Shown: positions 17,371 through 26,549, counted from the stretch's first letter. The stretch is 36,319 bases of DNA from Bacteroidaceae bacterium (GCA_024398405.1 JAKSJE010000015.1:1-36319); one strand, 5' to 3'. Numbers and translations: made by a program. The notes: generated by a model not told the origin, from the letters alone.

Positions 17371-19113
17371 ATGGACGAAAAACTGTTGAATCAATGTATG
17401 CAGGTCGCTGCCCAGTGGGCTAATGATCCTGTTTTTGACGCTGACACACGTGCTGCGGTCAGTAAGATGATGGATGATGAGGATAAGTCCCTTCTCGTTG
17501 ACAGTTTCTATCAGACACTTGAGTTCGGCACTGGTGGTCTTCGCGGTGTCATGGGACCTGGCACGAACCGAATGAATATATATACGGTGGGTACTGCCAC
17601 ACAAGGTCTAGCCAACTATCTCAAGAAGAATTTCGCTGACCGTGAGCGTATCAGTATCGTCGTCGGCGTTGACTGCCGCAACAATTCGGATGTCTTCGCA
17701 GAGCGTGTCGCTGACATCATGGCCGCCAACGGCATATACGTATATCTCTTTGAGGATATGCGTCCCACACCTGAAGTGTCGTTTGCCATCCGTCATCTCG
17801 GATGTCAGAGCGGTGTGAACATCACGGCGTCTCACAATCCACGTGAGTATAACGGTTACAAGGCCTATTGGGAGGATGGAGCACAGGTGCTTTCTCCTCA
17901 TGACAAAGGGATAATCGACGAAGTCAATAACTGCCGCTACGAGGATGTGAAGACAGGAGGTGACCGTAGTTTCGTCACTATAATCGGGGAGGAGGTCGAT
18001 CAGGCGTATATTGAAGCTGTGCATACCCTATCCATTGACCCTGAGGCTATACAGCGTCAGAAGAATCTGGGCATCGTTTACACTCCGCTTCATGGGGCGG
18101 GAATGATGATTGTGCCACGCGCACTCCGTTCTTGGGGATTCGAGAATGTCAACTGTGTGCCTGAGCAGATGGTCAAAGACGGCAATTTCCCGACAGTGGT
18201 GAGTCCTAACCCTGAGAATGCAGAGGCTATGACTCTCGCCGTCAGTCTTGCAAAGAAAATCAATGCTGACATAGTCATCGCTTCTGACCCTGACGCTGAC
18301 AGAATCGCTATGGCCTGTGTTGATGACAAAGGGGAGTGGGCAATCATCAATGGTAATCAGACGATGCTCATCCTTCTGTATTACATTATAAAGAACCGTG
18401 TTGACAAAGGGATGATTAATGGTGATGAGTTCGTGGTCAAGACCATTGTCACTACTGAACTGGTGAAGAAAGTCGCGGACAGATACCATATTGAGATGCG
18501 AGACTGCTATACTGGCTTTAAGTGGATTGCCCATGAAATAGCAATCAGTGAGGGTGTCAAGAAGTATATAGGTGGTGGCGAAGAAAGTTTCGGATTCCTT
18601 GCAGAGGATTTCTGTCGTGACAAGGATAGTCCTTCTGCATGTTGTCTCATTGCTGAAATATGTGCGTGGGCAAAAGATAAGGGCAAGAGTCTTTATCAGA
18701 TTCTCATGGATATCTATCTTGAGTATGGTTTCTTGTATAATAAGGCTGTTAATGTGGTCCGGCCGGGTAAATCTGGTGCTGATGAGATTAAACAGATGAT
18801 GGAGAATTTCCGAAATAACCCTCCGAAGGAACTCGCTGGGACTCCTATCCAGACATACAAGGACTTCCGTTCACTTGAGTCAAAGGATGCTCTGGGAAAT
18901 ACCACACCGCTTCAGATGCCTGATACGAGCAATGTCCTCCAGTATTTTTGTTCTGACGGAACTAAACTGTCAATACGTCCGTCGGGAACCGAACCTAAGA
19001 TTAAGTTCTATCTTGAGATTCCGGCAGAGATGAAGACGGCAGATGACTATCGTAACGCATCTTCTGAGGCTGAGAAGACAGCAGCGGAAATCCTGAAGAG
19101 TCTTAATATATAA
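17371..19113 (+). CDS. Phosphoglucomutase/phosphomannomutase (alpha-D-phosphohexomutase)
   Basis: This enzyme interconverts hexose 1- and 6-phosphates, feeding glycogen and nucleotide-sugar synthesis. It has 580 residues from the ATG at 17371; a TTG 30 bp earlier falls within the promoter and is rejected. Four hallmark loops are present: active-site serine TASHNPREYNG with Ser154, metal-binding DPDADR, sugar-binding GGEESFGF and phosphate-binding RPSGTEPKIKFY. The length fits the long PGM2-like branch. Gluco- versus manno-specificity cannot be read directly. A mannose route would supply GDP-sugars for the fucose synthase gene at 32012 (inference). Confidence 0.95.
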   Translation: MDEKLLNQCMQVAAQWANDPVFDADTRAAVSKMMDDEDKSLLVDSFYQTLEFGTGGLRGVMGPGTNRMNIYTVGTATQGLANYLKKNFADRERISIVVGVDCRNNSDVFAERVADIMAANGIYVYLFEDMRPTPEVSFAIRHLGCQSGVNITASHNPREYNGYKAYWEDGAQVLSPHDKGIIDEVNNCRYEDVKTGGDRSFVTIIGEEVDQAYIEAVHTLSIDPEAIQRQKNLGIVYTPLHGAGMMIVPRALRSWGFENVNCVPEQMVKDGNFPTVVSPNPENAEAMTLAVSLAKKINADIVIASDPDADRIAMACVDDKGEWAIINGNQTMLILLYYIIKNRVDKGMINGDEFVVKTIVTTELVKKVADRYHIEMRDCYTGFKWIAHEIAISEGVKKYIGGGEESFGFLAEDFCRDKDSPSACCLIAEICAWAKDKGKSLYQILMDIYLEYGFLYNKAVNVVRPGKSGADEIKQMMENFRNNPPKELAGTPIQTYKDFRSLESKDALGNTTPLQMPDTSNVLQYFCSDGTKLSIRPSGTEPKIKFYLEIPAEMKTADDYRNASSEAEKTAAEILKSLNI

Positions 19114-19149
19114 ACAACAATAGAGGGTCAGGGCAGTTCCCTCCCTCGT

Positions 19150-19225
19150 ATGGTCCTGTAGCTTAGCTGAATAGAGCGTCAGATTCCGGTTCTGAAGGTC
19201 GCGGGTTTGAATCCCGCCGGGATCA
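19150..19225 (+). tRNA. tRNA-Arg (anticodon CCG)
   Basis: The cloverleaf can be folded by eye. The acceptor strand GGTCCTG pairs with CGGGATC, allowing two G-U pairs. The D arm is GCTT/GAGC. The anticodon stem TCAGA/TCTGA closes loop TTCCGGT with anticodon CCG. The T arm is GCGGG/CCCGC with loop TTTGAAT. The discriminator is A and CCA is not encoded. It reads CGG arginine codons. It lies 36 bp after the phosphohexomutase stop and 38 bp before the cupin gene. Confidence 0.93.
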
Positions 19226-19263
19226 CAAATTTGGGCGAATTTACCAGTTCCAAGGTCTGTGTC

Positions 19264-19704
19264 ATGGGAATAGTAAAGAACAACTACCTGCCGTCAATAG
19301 TAAAGAACATTCCCGTTCATTGCGTTTCCGATGAGCGTGGACTGCTTTGCTTTACGGATAACACAGAACTTCCATTCCCTGTTGAACGTGTGTTCTGGAT
19401 TTCCGAGGTACCTGAGAACTGCTACCGCGGTGGTCATGCTCATAAGGTCTGTGCGGAAATCCTGTTTCCTTTGTCTGGCGAGTTCGATGTGTATGTCGAT
19501 GATGGCAAGTCTTCTGTTTGCTGCCATTTAGACAAATCTTCCGATGGACTGTATATCGGCCCGAATGTCTGGTGTCGTGTCGATAATTTCTCATCCGACG
19601 CCGTGTGCATGGTTCTCGCGTCTCACCAGTATCTTAAAGATGGCTATATCAATGACTATGAAGAGTTCAGACGGTATATCGAAGAATGGTTTGTCAATGA
19701 CTGA
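19264..19704 (+). CDS. FdtA/WxcM-type cupin, putative dTDP-sugar 3,4-ketoisomerase
   Basis: This 146-residue single-domain cupin runs from the ATG at 19264; earlier in-frame TTG codons fall inside or just after the tRNA. The motif YRGGHAHK at 54-61 is the signature of the FdtA/QdtA/WxcM family, whose members isomerise dTDP-4-keto-6-deoxyglucose to the 3-keto form on the way to 3-amino deoxysugars. The cupin core continues with FPLSGEFDVYVDDG and the C-terminal SHQYLKDGYINDYEEF, which is also typical. No aminotransferase (FdtB) or acyltransferase (FdtC) is beside it; instead it overlaps an exported protein and is coupled to a helicase gene. A role in surface glycan synthesis is likely but the context does not prove it. 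Confidence 0.87.
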   Translation: MGIVKNNYLPSIVKNIPVHCVSDERGLLCFTDNTELPFPVERVFWISEVPENCYRGGHAHKVCAEILFPLSGEFDVYVDDGKSSVCCHLDKSSDGLYIGPNVWCRVDNFSSDAVCMVLASHQYLKDGYINDYEEFRRYIEEWFVND

Positions 19705-20113
19705 GATGCGTGTTGTCATTACTGCTCTTTTACTTGCTCTGACGATGACGCTTTCCGCTCAGGAACCGTTCAAGGGCAAGTTCACGAATGTGGAGCTGAG
19801 GATTGACTGCACGCTCAACCTATATGCGGATTCCATTGACGTGCCCGGACTTGAGGGCTTGGAGAAATGCTACGGCTATATTTCCGGAAAACTTAACGGC
19901 AACTGGATTATCCTGCGTGTTGACAAAATCACAGATGATACGGCAGTGGCTCGTATCACTTGTGATCGTGGTAACGATGCAACAGATATTACGTTCAGAA
20001 CTACTCCTACAGGCATCCAATTCACTCAGGCAGATGCCGTGATAAAAACCGTTAATGGCAACAAATACGTCAAACTGCCTAAAAAAACTATAGAACTGAA
20101 GAAAATCAAATGA
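19697..20113 (+). CDS. Small exported protein of unknown function
   Basis: I do not recognise the family. From the ATG at 19697 it has 138 residues; an alternative ATG is three codons later. An N-terminal signal peptide is clear (RVVITALLLALTMTLSA-Q). The mature part looks beta-rich, has two cysteines near the middle (IDCTLNLY, LEKCYGY) and ends in a lysine-rich tail (KLPKKTIELKKIK). The start overlaps the cupin stop by 8 bp, and the stop overlaps the next ATG by 4 bp (ATGA), so the three genes are probably translationally coupled. A periplasmic location is predicted; the function is unknown. Confidence 0.8.
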   Translation: MTEMRVVITALLLALTMTLSAQEPFKGKFTNVELRIDCTLNLYADSIDVPGLEGLEKCYGYISGKLNGNWIILRVDKITDDTAVARITCDRGNDATDITFRTTPTGIQFTQADAVIKTVNGNKYVKLPKKTIELKKIK

Positions 20114-22398
20114 ATACTGACGAACTCCTTGAAGGTTTCAATCAGGCACAGAAGGAGGCGGTTCTTTATTGCGATGGACCGTCTCTTGTCATTGCAGGGG
20201 CAGGGTCGGGCAAAACACGGGTCTTGACCTACAAGATAGCGTACCTGCTGTCATTGGGCTATGAACCATGGTCAATCCTTGCGTTGACATTCACCAACAA
20301 AGCGGCTGATGAGATGAAACAGCGTATAGCCGCCATCGTAGGTGAGGACATGGCACGTCACCTCTGGATGGGTACCTTCCATAGTGTCTTCCTCCGCATT
20401 CTGCATGTTGAGCATGAGCGCATTGGATTCTCGTCAAACTTCACTATATACGATGCGTCTGATTCCAAGAACTTGATAAAATCCATCATCAAGGAAATGG
20501 GACTTGACGACAAGACCTATAGACCATCGGCGGTGGCATCTCGTATCAGTATGGCAAAGAACCAGTTGCAGGATGCCGAGTCCTATTACCAGAGCAATGA
20601 TGACTATGCGACCGACGCTGTTAACAACACTCCTCTGATACGTGAAATATATCGTCGCTATGCGTCACGTTGTCGCCAGTCTGACGCAATGGACTTCGAT
20701 GATATCCTACTCTTTACATACCGGCTTCTTTCCTCGAATCCTGATCTTCTTCATAAGTATGAGCACAGTTTCCATTATGTTCTTGTCGATGAGTATCAAG
20801 ACACGAATTATGCGCAGCATAGTATCGTCTGGCTTCTCACACGGAATCATCAGAATGTTTGCGTGGTCGGTGATGATGCTCAGAGCATCTATTCTTTCCG
20901 TGGCGCCAACATTGATAACATACTTCATTTCAACAGTCAGTATTCACGTCTCAGAATCTTCAAACTTGAACAGAACTATCGCTCCACCCAGATGATAGTC
21001 AATGCCGCTAATAGTCTTATCCATAAGAACCGTGGACAGATATTCAAGAACGTTTTCTCTGAACTTGACAAGGGAGAGAGGATTCGATACGCAAAAGTCC
21101 AGTCGGACATTGTGGAAGGTGAGTACGTGGCTCGTAGGATAAATTCGCTTGTCTGTGACGGACAGGCAGACTATTCTGATTTCGCAATCCTATACCGGAC
21201 CAACGCTCAGAGCCGTGTTTTTGAGGAGGCTTTCAGGAAACAGAACATACCATATCGCGTTTACGGCGGTCTTTCTTTCTACCAGCGCAAGGAAATCAAG
21301 GATGCGATTGCCTATTTCCGGGTGGTGGTCAATCCTAATGACGAGGAAGCAATAAAGCGCATTATCAACTATCCCGCTCGTGGGATAGGACAGACTACTG
21401 TCAGCAGAATCATAGATACGGCAGTAAGTAACAATATCAGTCTTTGGACTGTGATCGCATCGCCTCAGAGTTATGGCCTGACCCTTCATGCTGGTATTTT
21501 GTCAAAACTGAGTAGGTTCAGCATGATGATACAGTCTTTCATAGATGATGTTAATACGTCAGATGCCTTGATGCTTGGTCGCCGTGTTCTTGAGGAGAGC
21601 AAGGTGCTGCAGGATATCTATCAGGACCGGACACCAGAGAATCTGTCACGTCAGCAGAATATCCAGGAACTGATTAATGGGCTTTCCGAATTTGTGGAAG
21701 ATCGTACTGAACAGGGGAATTCAGCAATCCACCTCAGCGACTATCTCTCAGAGGTATCTCTTGTCTCCGATATTGACTCAGATAAGAAGGATGACTCACC
21801 TAAAGTGTCGGTAATGACCATTCACTCTGCAAAGGGTCTTGAGTTCGATACTGTGTTTGTGGTTGGTCTTGAGGAAGACCTTTTCCCGAATCAGATGGCT
21901 TCCAGCTCACAGCGTGAACTCGAGGAGGAACGCCGTTTGTTCTACGTTGCCATCACACGCGCGAAGCACCGTTGCTTTCTCACTTCCGCTATGCAACGCT
22001 ATCGTTTCGGACAGATGGAGTTCTCCCGACCTTCCCGGTTCATTAACGATATCGACTCACGATTCATCCAGACGGTGTCCTCATCGTCTTCGAATACGTC
22101 TTCCTCTTCGTTCTCACGTCCCTCCAGCCCTTTCATATCCAAACCGATGAAGCCTCATTCGGATCATCATCTTGTTCGTGTCGGGTCTGCTCGCTCTGCA
22201 GGGCATGTGCCTCATCCGCAGCCCACCGATATGTCTTGCGGCTTCAGCTCCGGTCAACGGGTACATCATGACCGTTTTGGGAACGGAATCATCAAGGAGG
22301 TCGATGGTGTCGGTGATAATGCCAAGGCTGTTGTCGATTTCGATGAAGTGGGTAATAAACGGCTGCTTCTCAAATACGCCCATCTCACCTCGATATGA
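20110..22398 (+). CDS. ATP-dependent DNA helicase, PcrA/UvrD family
   Basis: This SF1A 3'-5' helicase works in DNA repair and replication. The 762-residue protein has Walker A GAGSGKT at 30-36, TFTNKAADEM, DEYQDTN, GDDAQSIYSFRGA, EQNYRST, TIHSAKGLEFDTVFV and ERRLFYVAITRAK, covering the main helicase motifs. After a serine-rich linker (about 657-677) the C-terminal segment GQRVHHDRFGNGIIKEV...AVVDFDEVGNKRLLLKYAHL matches the PcrA/UvrD Tudor-like domain known to bind RNA polymerase. Start and stop are at 20110 and 22398, with a 4-bp overlap with the exported protein upstream. Its stop faces the tamL stop across 29 bp (convergent). Confidence 0.96.
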   Translation: MNTDELLEGFNQAQKEAVLYCDGPSLVIAGAGSGKTRVLTYKIAYLLSLGYEPWSILALTFTNKAADEMKQRIAAIVGEDMARHLWMGTFHSVFLRILHVEHERIGFSSNFTIYDASDSKNLIKSIIKEMGLDDKTYRPSAVASRISMAKNQLQDAESYYQSNDDYATDAVNNTPLIREIYRRYASRCRQSDAMDFDDILLFTYRLLSSNPDLLHKYEHSFHYVLVDEYQDTNYAQHSIVWLLTRNHQNVCVVGDDAQSIYSFRGANIDNILHFNSQYSRLRIFKLEQNYRSTQMIVNAANSLIHKNRGQIFKNVFSELDKGERIRYAKVQSDIVEGEYVARRINSLVCDGQADYSDFAILYRTNAQSRVFEEAFRKQNIPYRVYGGLSFYQRKEIKDAIAYFRVVVNPNDEEAIKRIINYPARGIGQTTVSRIIDTAVSNNISLWTVIASPQSYGLTLHAGILSKLSRFSMMIQSFIDDVNTSDALMLGRRVLEESKVLQDIYQDRTPENLSRQQNIQELINGLSEFVEDRTEQGNSAIHLSDYLSEVSLVSDIDSDKKDDSPKVSVMTIHSAKGLEFDTVFVVGLEEDLFPNQMASSSQRELEEERRLFYVAITRAKHRCFLTSAMQRYRFGQMEFSRPSRFINDIDSRFIQTVSSSSSNTSSSSFSRPSSPFISKPMKPHSDHHLVRVGSARSAGHVPHPQPTDMSCGFSSGQRVHHDRFGNGIIKEVDGVGDNAKAVVDFDEVGNKRLLLKYAHLTSI

Positions 22399-22427
22399 TG
22401 ATGGATGATTGATTGACTGGTCGTGTG

Positions 22428-24680
22428 TCAGAAAGGCAGGCCGACAGCAAAGTGAAAGGCGAAATCCCTGTTGAGGTCAGGGTGTATGATTGGGTAGTGA
22501 TTCCTGCCTTCGTATGCGGGATTTATGGCTTTCATGCCGGCGTCGAATCGTAGGATGAAGAAGTCCAGATCCATTCTCAGTCCCAGACCATACGAAAAAG
22601 CGATGTCCCTGAGGAAACTATTAACCTTGAACCCACCACCAGGCTGATCTTTGTATTCCCTGATGGTCCAGATGTTTCCTCCGTCAAGGAAAATAGCCCC
22701 GTTGAGTTTCCAGAACAGAAAAGCCCTGTATTCCAAACTCAAGTCCAGTTTGATGTCTCCTGACTGATTGATGAAGTTGATGTCTCTGTCAGCCCCACTG
22801 TAGGAACCTGGACCCAGTGATCTTACAGACCACCCTCTCACACTGTTCGCACCACCAGAGAAGTACCTCTTCTCGAAAGGCAGGATATCGGAGTTGCCGT
22901 ATGGATAAGCCACTCCGAGAGCGAATCGCATGGCAACGGAGTTGTTTTTGTCTATCCTGATGCTCTTGGCGAAGTCAAAGTCGCCCTTCACATACTGTGC
23001 GAACGCAATTCCCAAGAAAGTCCTCTGTCCGTTACTGTTCATGTCTGTCTGAAGCCAAGGAGTGACAAGGCCGAGCAGGTTTCCAGAAGTCTCGATGTTA
23101 GCTCTTAACGTATATGCGTTTTTACCGTAAGTCTTCATTGTTGCCGAGCCTAATGAGTTATATGTGAACGAGTAGCCCAACTTCGTGATAAGAATGTCCT
23201 CGTAGTTGTATTTCAGAATGGTGTTAGTCTTGCCGATGGAGTCCAGATACTGTTCCTTGAAAGTCTTTGATATCCATGGCATCCTGACATAGTTGACTTC
23301 CAACAAGTCGAATTTGTGCTGGTACTTTTGGTCAAGACTGTTCCATCTGTATCTCCATGCCGCGGAAAAGACTCGCCTGTGGAATTCCGGTCTGTTCTGG
23401 AAGTTGAACTGCACCGAGACTTCCGACTTCGCCGCGTGTATGGCACCGAACGATTTCTTTACGTACGGTAGGAGAAACCCCGGGAAGGCAAGTCCGACTT
23501 CACTTCCGAATTCCAGATAACTTTCGCCTTCGTAACCCTCAAGTCCGCTGATAGCCTCATAGGCACCTCTCAACTTGGCGTTTAGTGTCTCAGAGCCTTT
23601 GAACAGATTTCTGTGGGTGAATGTGGTCGAGGCTGCTGCACCAAGGTCACCTGCTGTGTTCGTACCTTCGATGTCAAGACCGAGTGACATTCGTTTTGCT
23701 GGATATACCGTGATGTTGCAGTCCAGTACGTCAGAATCTTCACGCTCTGTCAGGGTGATGTTAGAATAGCTTACGGCATCCAGTCGGGTGAAGTATCTGT
23801 AGGTCAGTTTCTCGTCAGTCTCGTTGAAGTACTTGCCTGGGAGAAGCAGAGTGTTGGACAAGAGTACCGATGGCCTGAACCAACCATCGACTGTGGTGTA
23901 TTTCACGTCCCCGATCATGTATTTGTGATGGTTCTCTTTCTCTGCGTTGCTATTTGCCTGGAACAGTCCTATCCTGACGGTGATATCCACATCCCCCGCC
24001 CCCGCACATGTATCTGCCGTGTAGGTTATGAATTCCTTGTTGAATCTGTAGTAGCCGATACTTCTCAGCATGGACGAAATCCTGTTCCGCTCTTCGCTGA
24101 TGTTGTTGATGTTGAATGGTGTTCCTGGTCTGATAAGCGACTTCGTGCTGTCTTCCTCTTCTATAATCCGTCTTATTTCAGGATCTTCTATGTCTTTCCT
24201 GACCGACCTTATTATATACCTGTTGTTTGGCCTGACCCGATAGGTCAGTGTCACACTGTTCTCGTCTGAGTCAATCTCCTCGACAACCTCCGCATCCATG
24301 TACCCGGCATTCACCATCACCTGCCTTATGTCTTCCTTGGTCTGCTCCATTCTCCTGGAGTCATAGACTACAGGCTTCTCGCCTATCTTCCTCATCAGCC
24401 TTGAGAACCATTTCGTCGTATCGTTCCCCGACAGGCAGTAGATGCCGAGCGGCACTTTCATTCCGAACCAGTTCTTGTTAGGTGATTGTCTGATGTATTC
24501 TTCTAAAAGCAGTGGCTTCGTGGCTTTGGGGTCTTCAGAGACTAATATGTTTTTTCTCAGGTACAGTTCCCCTTCGTCCATGTATCTCCCCGCCTTGCAT
24601 GAGGAAAGCACGACACCACTCAGCAACACCATCAGTGCTGCCGCCATACCGCCCACAACTGTTCTCGTACGATAACTCAT
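22428..24680 (-). CDS. tamL: Outer-membrane assembly lipoprotein TamL (Omp85/TamA family)
   Basis: This is the Bacteroidetes lipidated counterpart of TamA, an Omp85 barrel involved in outer-membrane protein or envelope assembly. The 750-residue protein has a lipoprotein signal with lipidated Cys28 (VLSSC). POTRA-like regions span about 40-260 (for example VNAGYMDAEVVEEIDSDENSVTLTYRV). The C-terminal barrel includes YFSGGANSVRGWSVRSLGPG, the surface-antigen/Omp85 signature, and SYGLGLRMDLDFFILRFDAG near the end. In relatives the TamB-like DUF490 gene is often adjacent; here the next gene is the convergent helicase, so tamB must lie elsewhere or be absent. The RNA methyltransferase stops 15 bp before this start. 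Confidence 0.92.
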   Translation of the reverse strand: MSYRTRTVVGGMAAALMVLLSGVVLSSCKAGRYMDEGELYLRKNILVSEDPKATKPLLLEEYIRQSPNKNWFGMKVPLGIYCLSGNDTTKWFSRLMRKIGEKPVVYDSRRMEQTKEDIRQVMVNAGYMDAEVVEEIDSDENSVTLTYRVRPNNRYIIRSVRKDIEDPEIRRIIEEEDSTKSLIRPGTPFNINNISEERNRISSMLRSIGYYRFNKEFITYTADTCAGAGDVDITVRIGLFQANSNAEKENHHKYMIGDVKYTTVDGWFRPSVLLSNTLLLPGKYFNETDEKLTYRYFTRLDAVSYSNITLTEREDSDVLDCNITVYPAKRMSLGLDIEGTNTAGDLGAAASTTFTHRNLFKGSETLNAKLRGAYEAISGLEGYEGESYLEFGSEVGLAFPGFLLPYVKKSFGAIHAAKSEVSVQFNFQNRPEFHRRVFSAAWRYRWNSLDQKYQHKFDLLEVNYVRMPWISKTFKEQYLDSIGKTNTILKYNYEDILITKLGYSFTYNSLGSATMKTYGKNAYTLRANIETSGNLLGLVTPWLQTDMNSNGQRTFLGIAFAQYVKGDFDFAKSIRIDKNNSVAMRFALGVAYPYGNSDILPFEKRYFSGGANSVRGWSVRSLGPGSYSGADRDINFINQSGDIKLDLSLEYRAFLFWKLNGAIFLDGGNIWTIREYKDQPGGGFKVNSFLRDIAFSYGLGLRMDLDFFILRFDAGMKAINPAYEGRNHYPIIHPDLNRDFAFHFAVGLPF

Positions 24681-24695
24681 GTCGCTTCGCTCTGC

Positions 24696-25412
24696 TTATC
24701 TTCCCTTCACGGTCTCCGTTACTGACCTTCGTCTGAACTCTCCGCAGACCAAACCAGTGGCGATAGCGACATTCAGACTCTCGCTTGTCTCTCTGCCCTC
24801 CGGATAGTTCGGGATTCGTATCCGTCTCGTGATGTGTTTCTCAAGGTCGTGGCCTATGCCATGTCCTTCGTTTCCCATTATGATGATTCCCCCCTCACTC
24901 ATCTCCGTCTCATACAGGCTATCGCCGTCAAGGAACGTTCCGAACACATCCATGTCTTCCGGTCTGTTCTCCAGTATTTCATCCAGATTGCCATATCTCA
25001 CCCTCACCCTTGCCATAGCGCCCATGGTGGCCTGGACGGTCTTGGGGTTGTATATGTCGGCACATCCGTTGCTGCACCAGATGTCTTCGATTCCGAACCA
25101 GTCCGCCAGCCTGACTATCGTGCCGAGGTTGCCGGGGTTCTGGACATCGTCCAGCATCAGGTGGAGGCGGTCTTTCGCGAGTCGAGTCGAGCAGTCGTCT
25201 TCTCTCTGCCTGAATATGGCCAGCGCTCCTTGCGGAGCATCCATCATGGATGCCGCGTCACCATCAGCACCATCATACCTCTCCACCAGTTCGTAGCTTT
25301 TGCTCAGTTCCGCGATGATTTTCGGTCCCTCGGCTATGAACACACCATCCCTGTCCCTGAATTTCTTCTGGTACAGACTCCTGACGTATTTAATCCTTGC
25401 TTTGCTGATCAT
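24696..25412 (-). CDS. SpoU/TrmH-family RNA 2'-O-methyltransferase
   Basis: This enzyme transfers a methyl group from S-adenosylmethionine to a ribose 2'-hydroxyl in rRNA or tRNA through a knotted SPOUT fold. I start it at the ATG at 25412 (MISKARIKYVRSL, 238 residues), because family proteins begin there and an earlier in-frame ATG at 25445 would add 11 residues of unrelated sequence. SPOUT motifs are LDDVQNPGNLGTIVRLADWFG, GGIIIMGNEGHGIG and IPNYPEGRETSESLNVAIATGLV. Residues 1-90 are the small RNA-binding (L30e-like) domain. The start overlaps the upstream 54-residue gene by 23 bp. The target nucleotide is unknown. Confidence 0.94.
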   Translation of the reverse strand: MISKARIKYVRSLYQKKFRDRDGVFIAEGPKIIAELSKSYELVERYDGADGDAASMMDAPQGALAIFRQREDDCSTRLAKDRLHLMLDDVQNPGNLGTIVRLADWFGIEDIWCSNGCADIYNPKTVQATMGAMARVRVRYGNLDEILENRPEDMDVFGTFLDGDSLYETEMSEGGIIIMGNEGHGIGHDLEKHITRRIRIPNYPEGRETSESLNVAIATGLVCGEFRRRSVTETVKGR

Positions 25413-25554
25413 ATCTGTTTCTCCATTCGCACATAGCGATCTCACTCACCAAGGGGTAGTGCCTCATGATTCTGCCTTCGTCATCTGTTTCCACCACATG
25501 GTTGATGAACGTCTCCCCATACAGGTTCATGCAGTGTGCCGCGATTCTTTTCAT
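25390..25554 (-). CDS. Conserved-looking 54-residue protein, overlapping both neighbours
   Basis: This short frame reads MKRIAAHCMNLYGETF... to ...EWRNRYDQQSKD and stops with TAA. Its ATG overlaps the stop of the DUF4296-type gene by 4 bp (ATGA), and its last 23 bp overlap the methyltransferase start, so all three are probably translationally coupled. The residue mix is ordinary and soluble, with a central acidic stretch (VVETDDEG), two Cys, and no signal peptide. It fills what would otherwise be a 140-bp gap in a tightly packed operon. I know of similar short proteins before SpoU genes in Bacteroidales but cannot name the family. Function is unknown. Confidence 0.75.
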   Translation of the reverse strand: MKRIAAHCMNLYGETFINHVVETDDEGRIMRHYPLVSEIAMCEWRNRYDQQSKD

Positions 25555-26549
25555 CTGGTTCTTCTCTTCCTCCTCATGTCGCGGTTCGGTGTCCTCACCT
25601 TCGGCTCCTCCAGAATCTCCACCTTCCTGTCCGTTGCTCCGTCTGGTTTGTCGAGACTTCTTTCCCTCTTCTCCTCAGGTGTGAGTATCTCCGTGTCTCG
25701 CTTGATTATTATCGACGAAGCCTGAACCGAGTCAGCGACCTCAGCAGTGTCTTTCTCCGTGATGTCAGTGGTTGTGGTGTCCTTCTGCTCATGCATCCTG
25801 AACAAACTGATGTCCTTGACGAGACCGATGTTCCTTCCGCCGGTCTTTCCCTCATAGTAGAAGAAGCCTGATATGCTCTTGATTTCCTCGTCATCGATGG
25901 CCTGAAGGTTCAGTCTCTGTCTGCCGTCTCTGTTCAAGTGCAGCACCTGGCTGATTGTCTTCCCGTTCTCATAGCCTACTGAAAGGCAGAGGGTGACGAA
26001 GAACTCGCGGTCATCCATGTTCTCCCTCACGAAACCGACCGAGGCCTCCATCATGAACTTGTCATGGACATGGAAACTTGAGTCGCACTTGATTCTGAAC
26101 GTGTATTTGTTTCCGAGGTCCCCGTTCCTCAGGACATACAGCTGTCTTCCGCTCCAGATGTCAGCCGTGTCTCCTCCTTCGGTGAAGACCATCATGTCAC
26201 TGCTGCCGATTTTCCTTATCAGTATCTCTTCCTCCTTCTCCATTCTGCGCTTGATGTCGGCGTATATCTCTGACAGTTGCTCGTTGTGCCTATGGTAATA
26301 GACCATTGACGAGTCAAACTCCTCCTCGGTCACTCCGTTATTCTCGAACACGGCTCTCATGTAGGCTTCCACGAGATGCGCTGAGTCAGTCGGGAGCCCG
26401 TTCACCATTCCCTGAGCCAGATGGTAGTCGTATAGGATATCCACCATCTTGCCCTGCGACAGCACGCCGTCGGTGTTGTGTTCGCAACTTCCTGCTGCGA
26501 TTAGTACCAGTGTATATAATAAGGTGTAAAAAAGCCTATTTATCCGCAT
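25551..26549 (-). CDS. DUF4296-type lipoprotein
   Basis: From the ATG at 26549 this is a 332-residue predicted lipoprotein: MRINRLFYTLLYTLVLIAAGSC gives lipidated Cys22. The N-terminal 120 residues fit DUF4296 (KMVDILYDYHLAQGMVN, then a helical EEFDSSMVYYHRHNEQLSEIYADI). The central part is beta-rich, and the tail is long, charged and Lys/Arg-rich (ending NRDMRRKRRTR). Its start overlaps the lspA stop by 14 bp, an arrangement common in Bacteroidetes and neat because LspA processes lipoproteins. Its stop overlaps the 54-residue gene. The molecular role is unknown. Confidence 0.85.
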   Translation of the reverse strand: MRINRLFYTLLYTLVLIAAGSCEHNTDGVLSQGKMVDILYDYHLAQGMVNGLPTDSAHLVEAYMRAVFENNGVTEEEFDSSMVYYHRHNEQLSEIYADIKRRMEKEEEILIRKIGSSDMMVFTEGGDTADIWSGRQLYVLRNGDLGNKYTFRIKCDSSFHVHDKFMMEASVGFVRENMDDREFFVTLCLSVGYENGKTISQVLHLNRDGRQRLNLQAIDDEEIKSISGFFYYEGKTGGRNIGLVKDISLFRMHEQKDTTTTDITEKDTAEVADSVQASSIIIKRDTEILTPEEKRERSLDKPDGATDRKVEILEEPKVRTPNRDMRRKRRTR

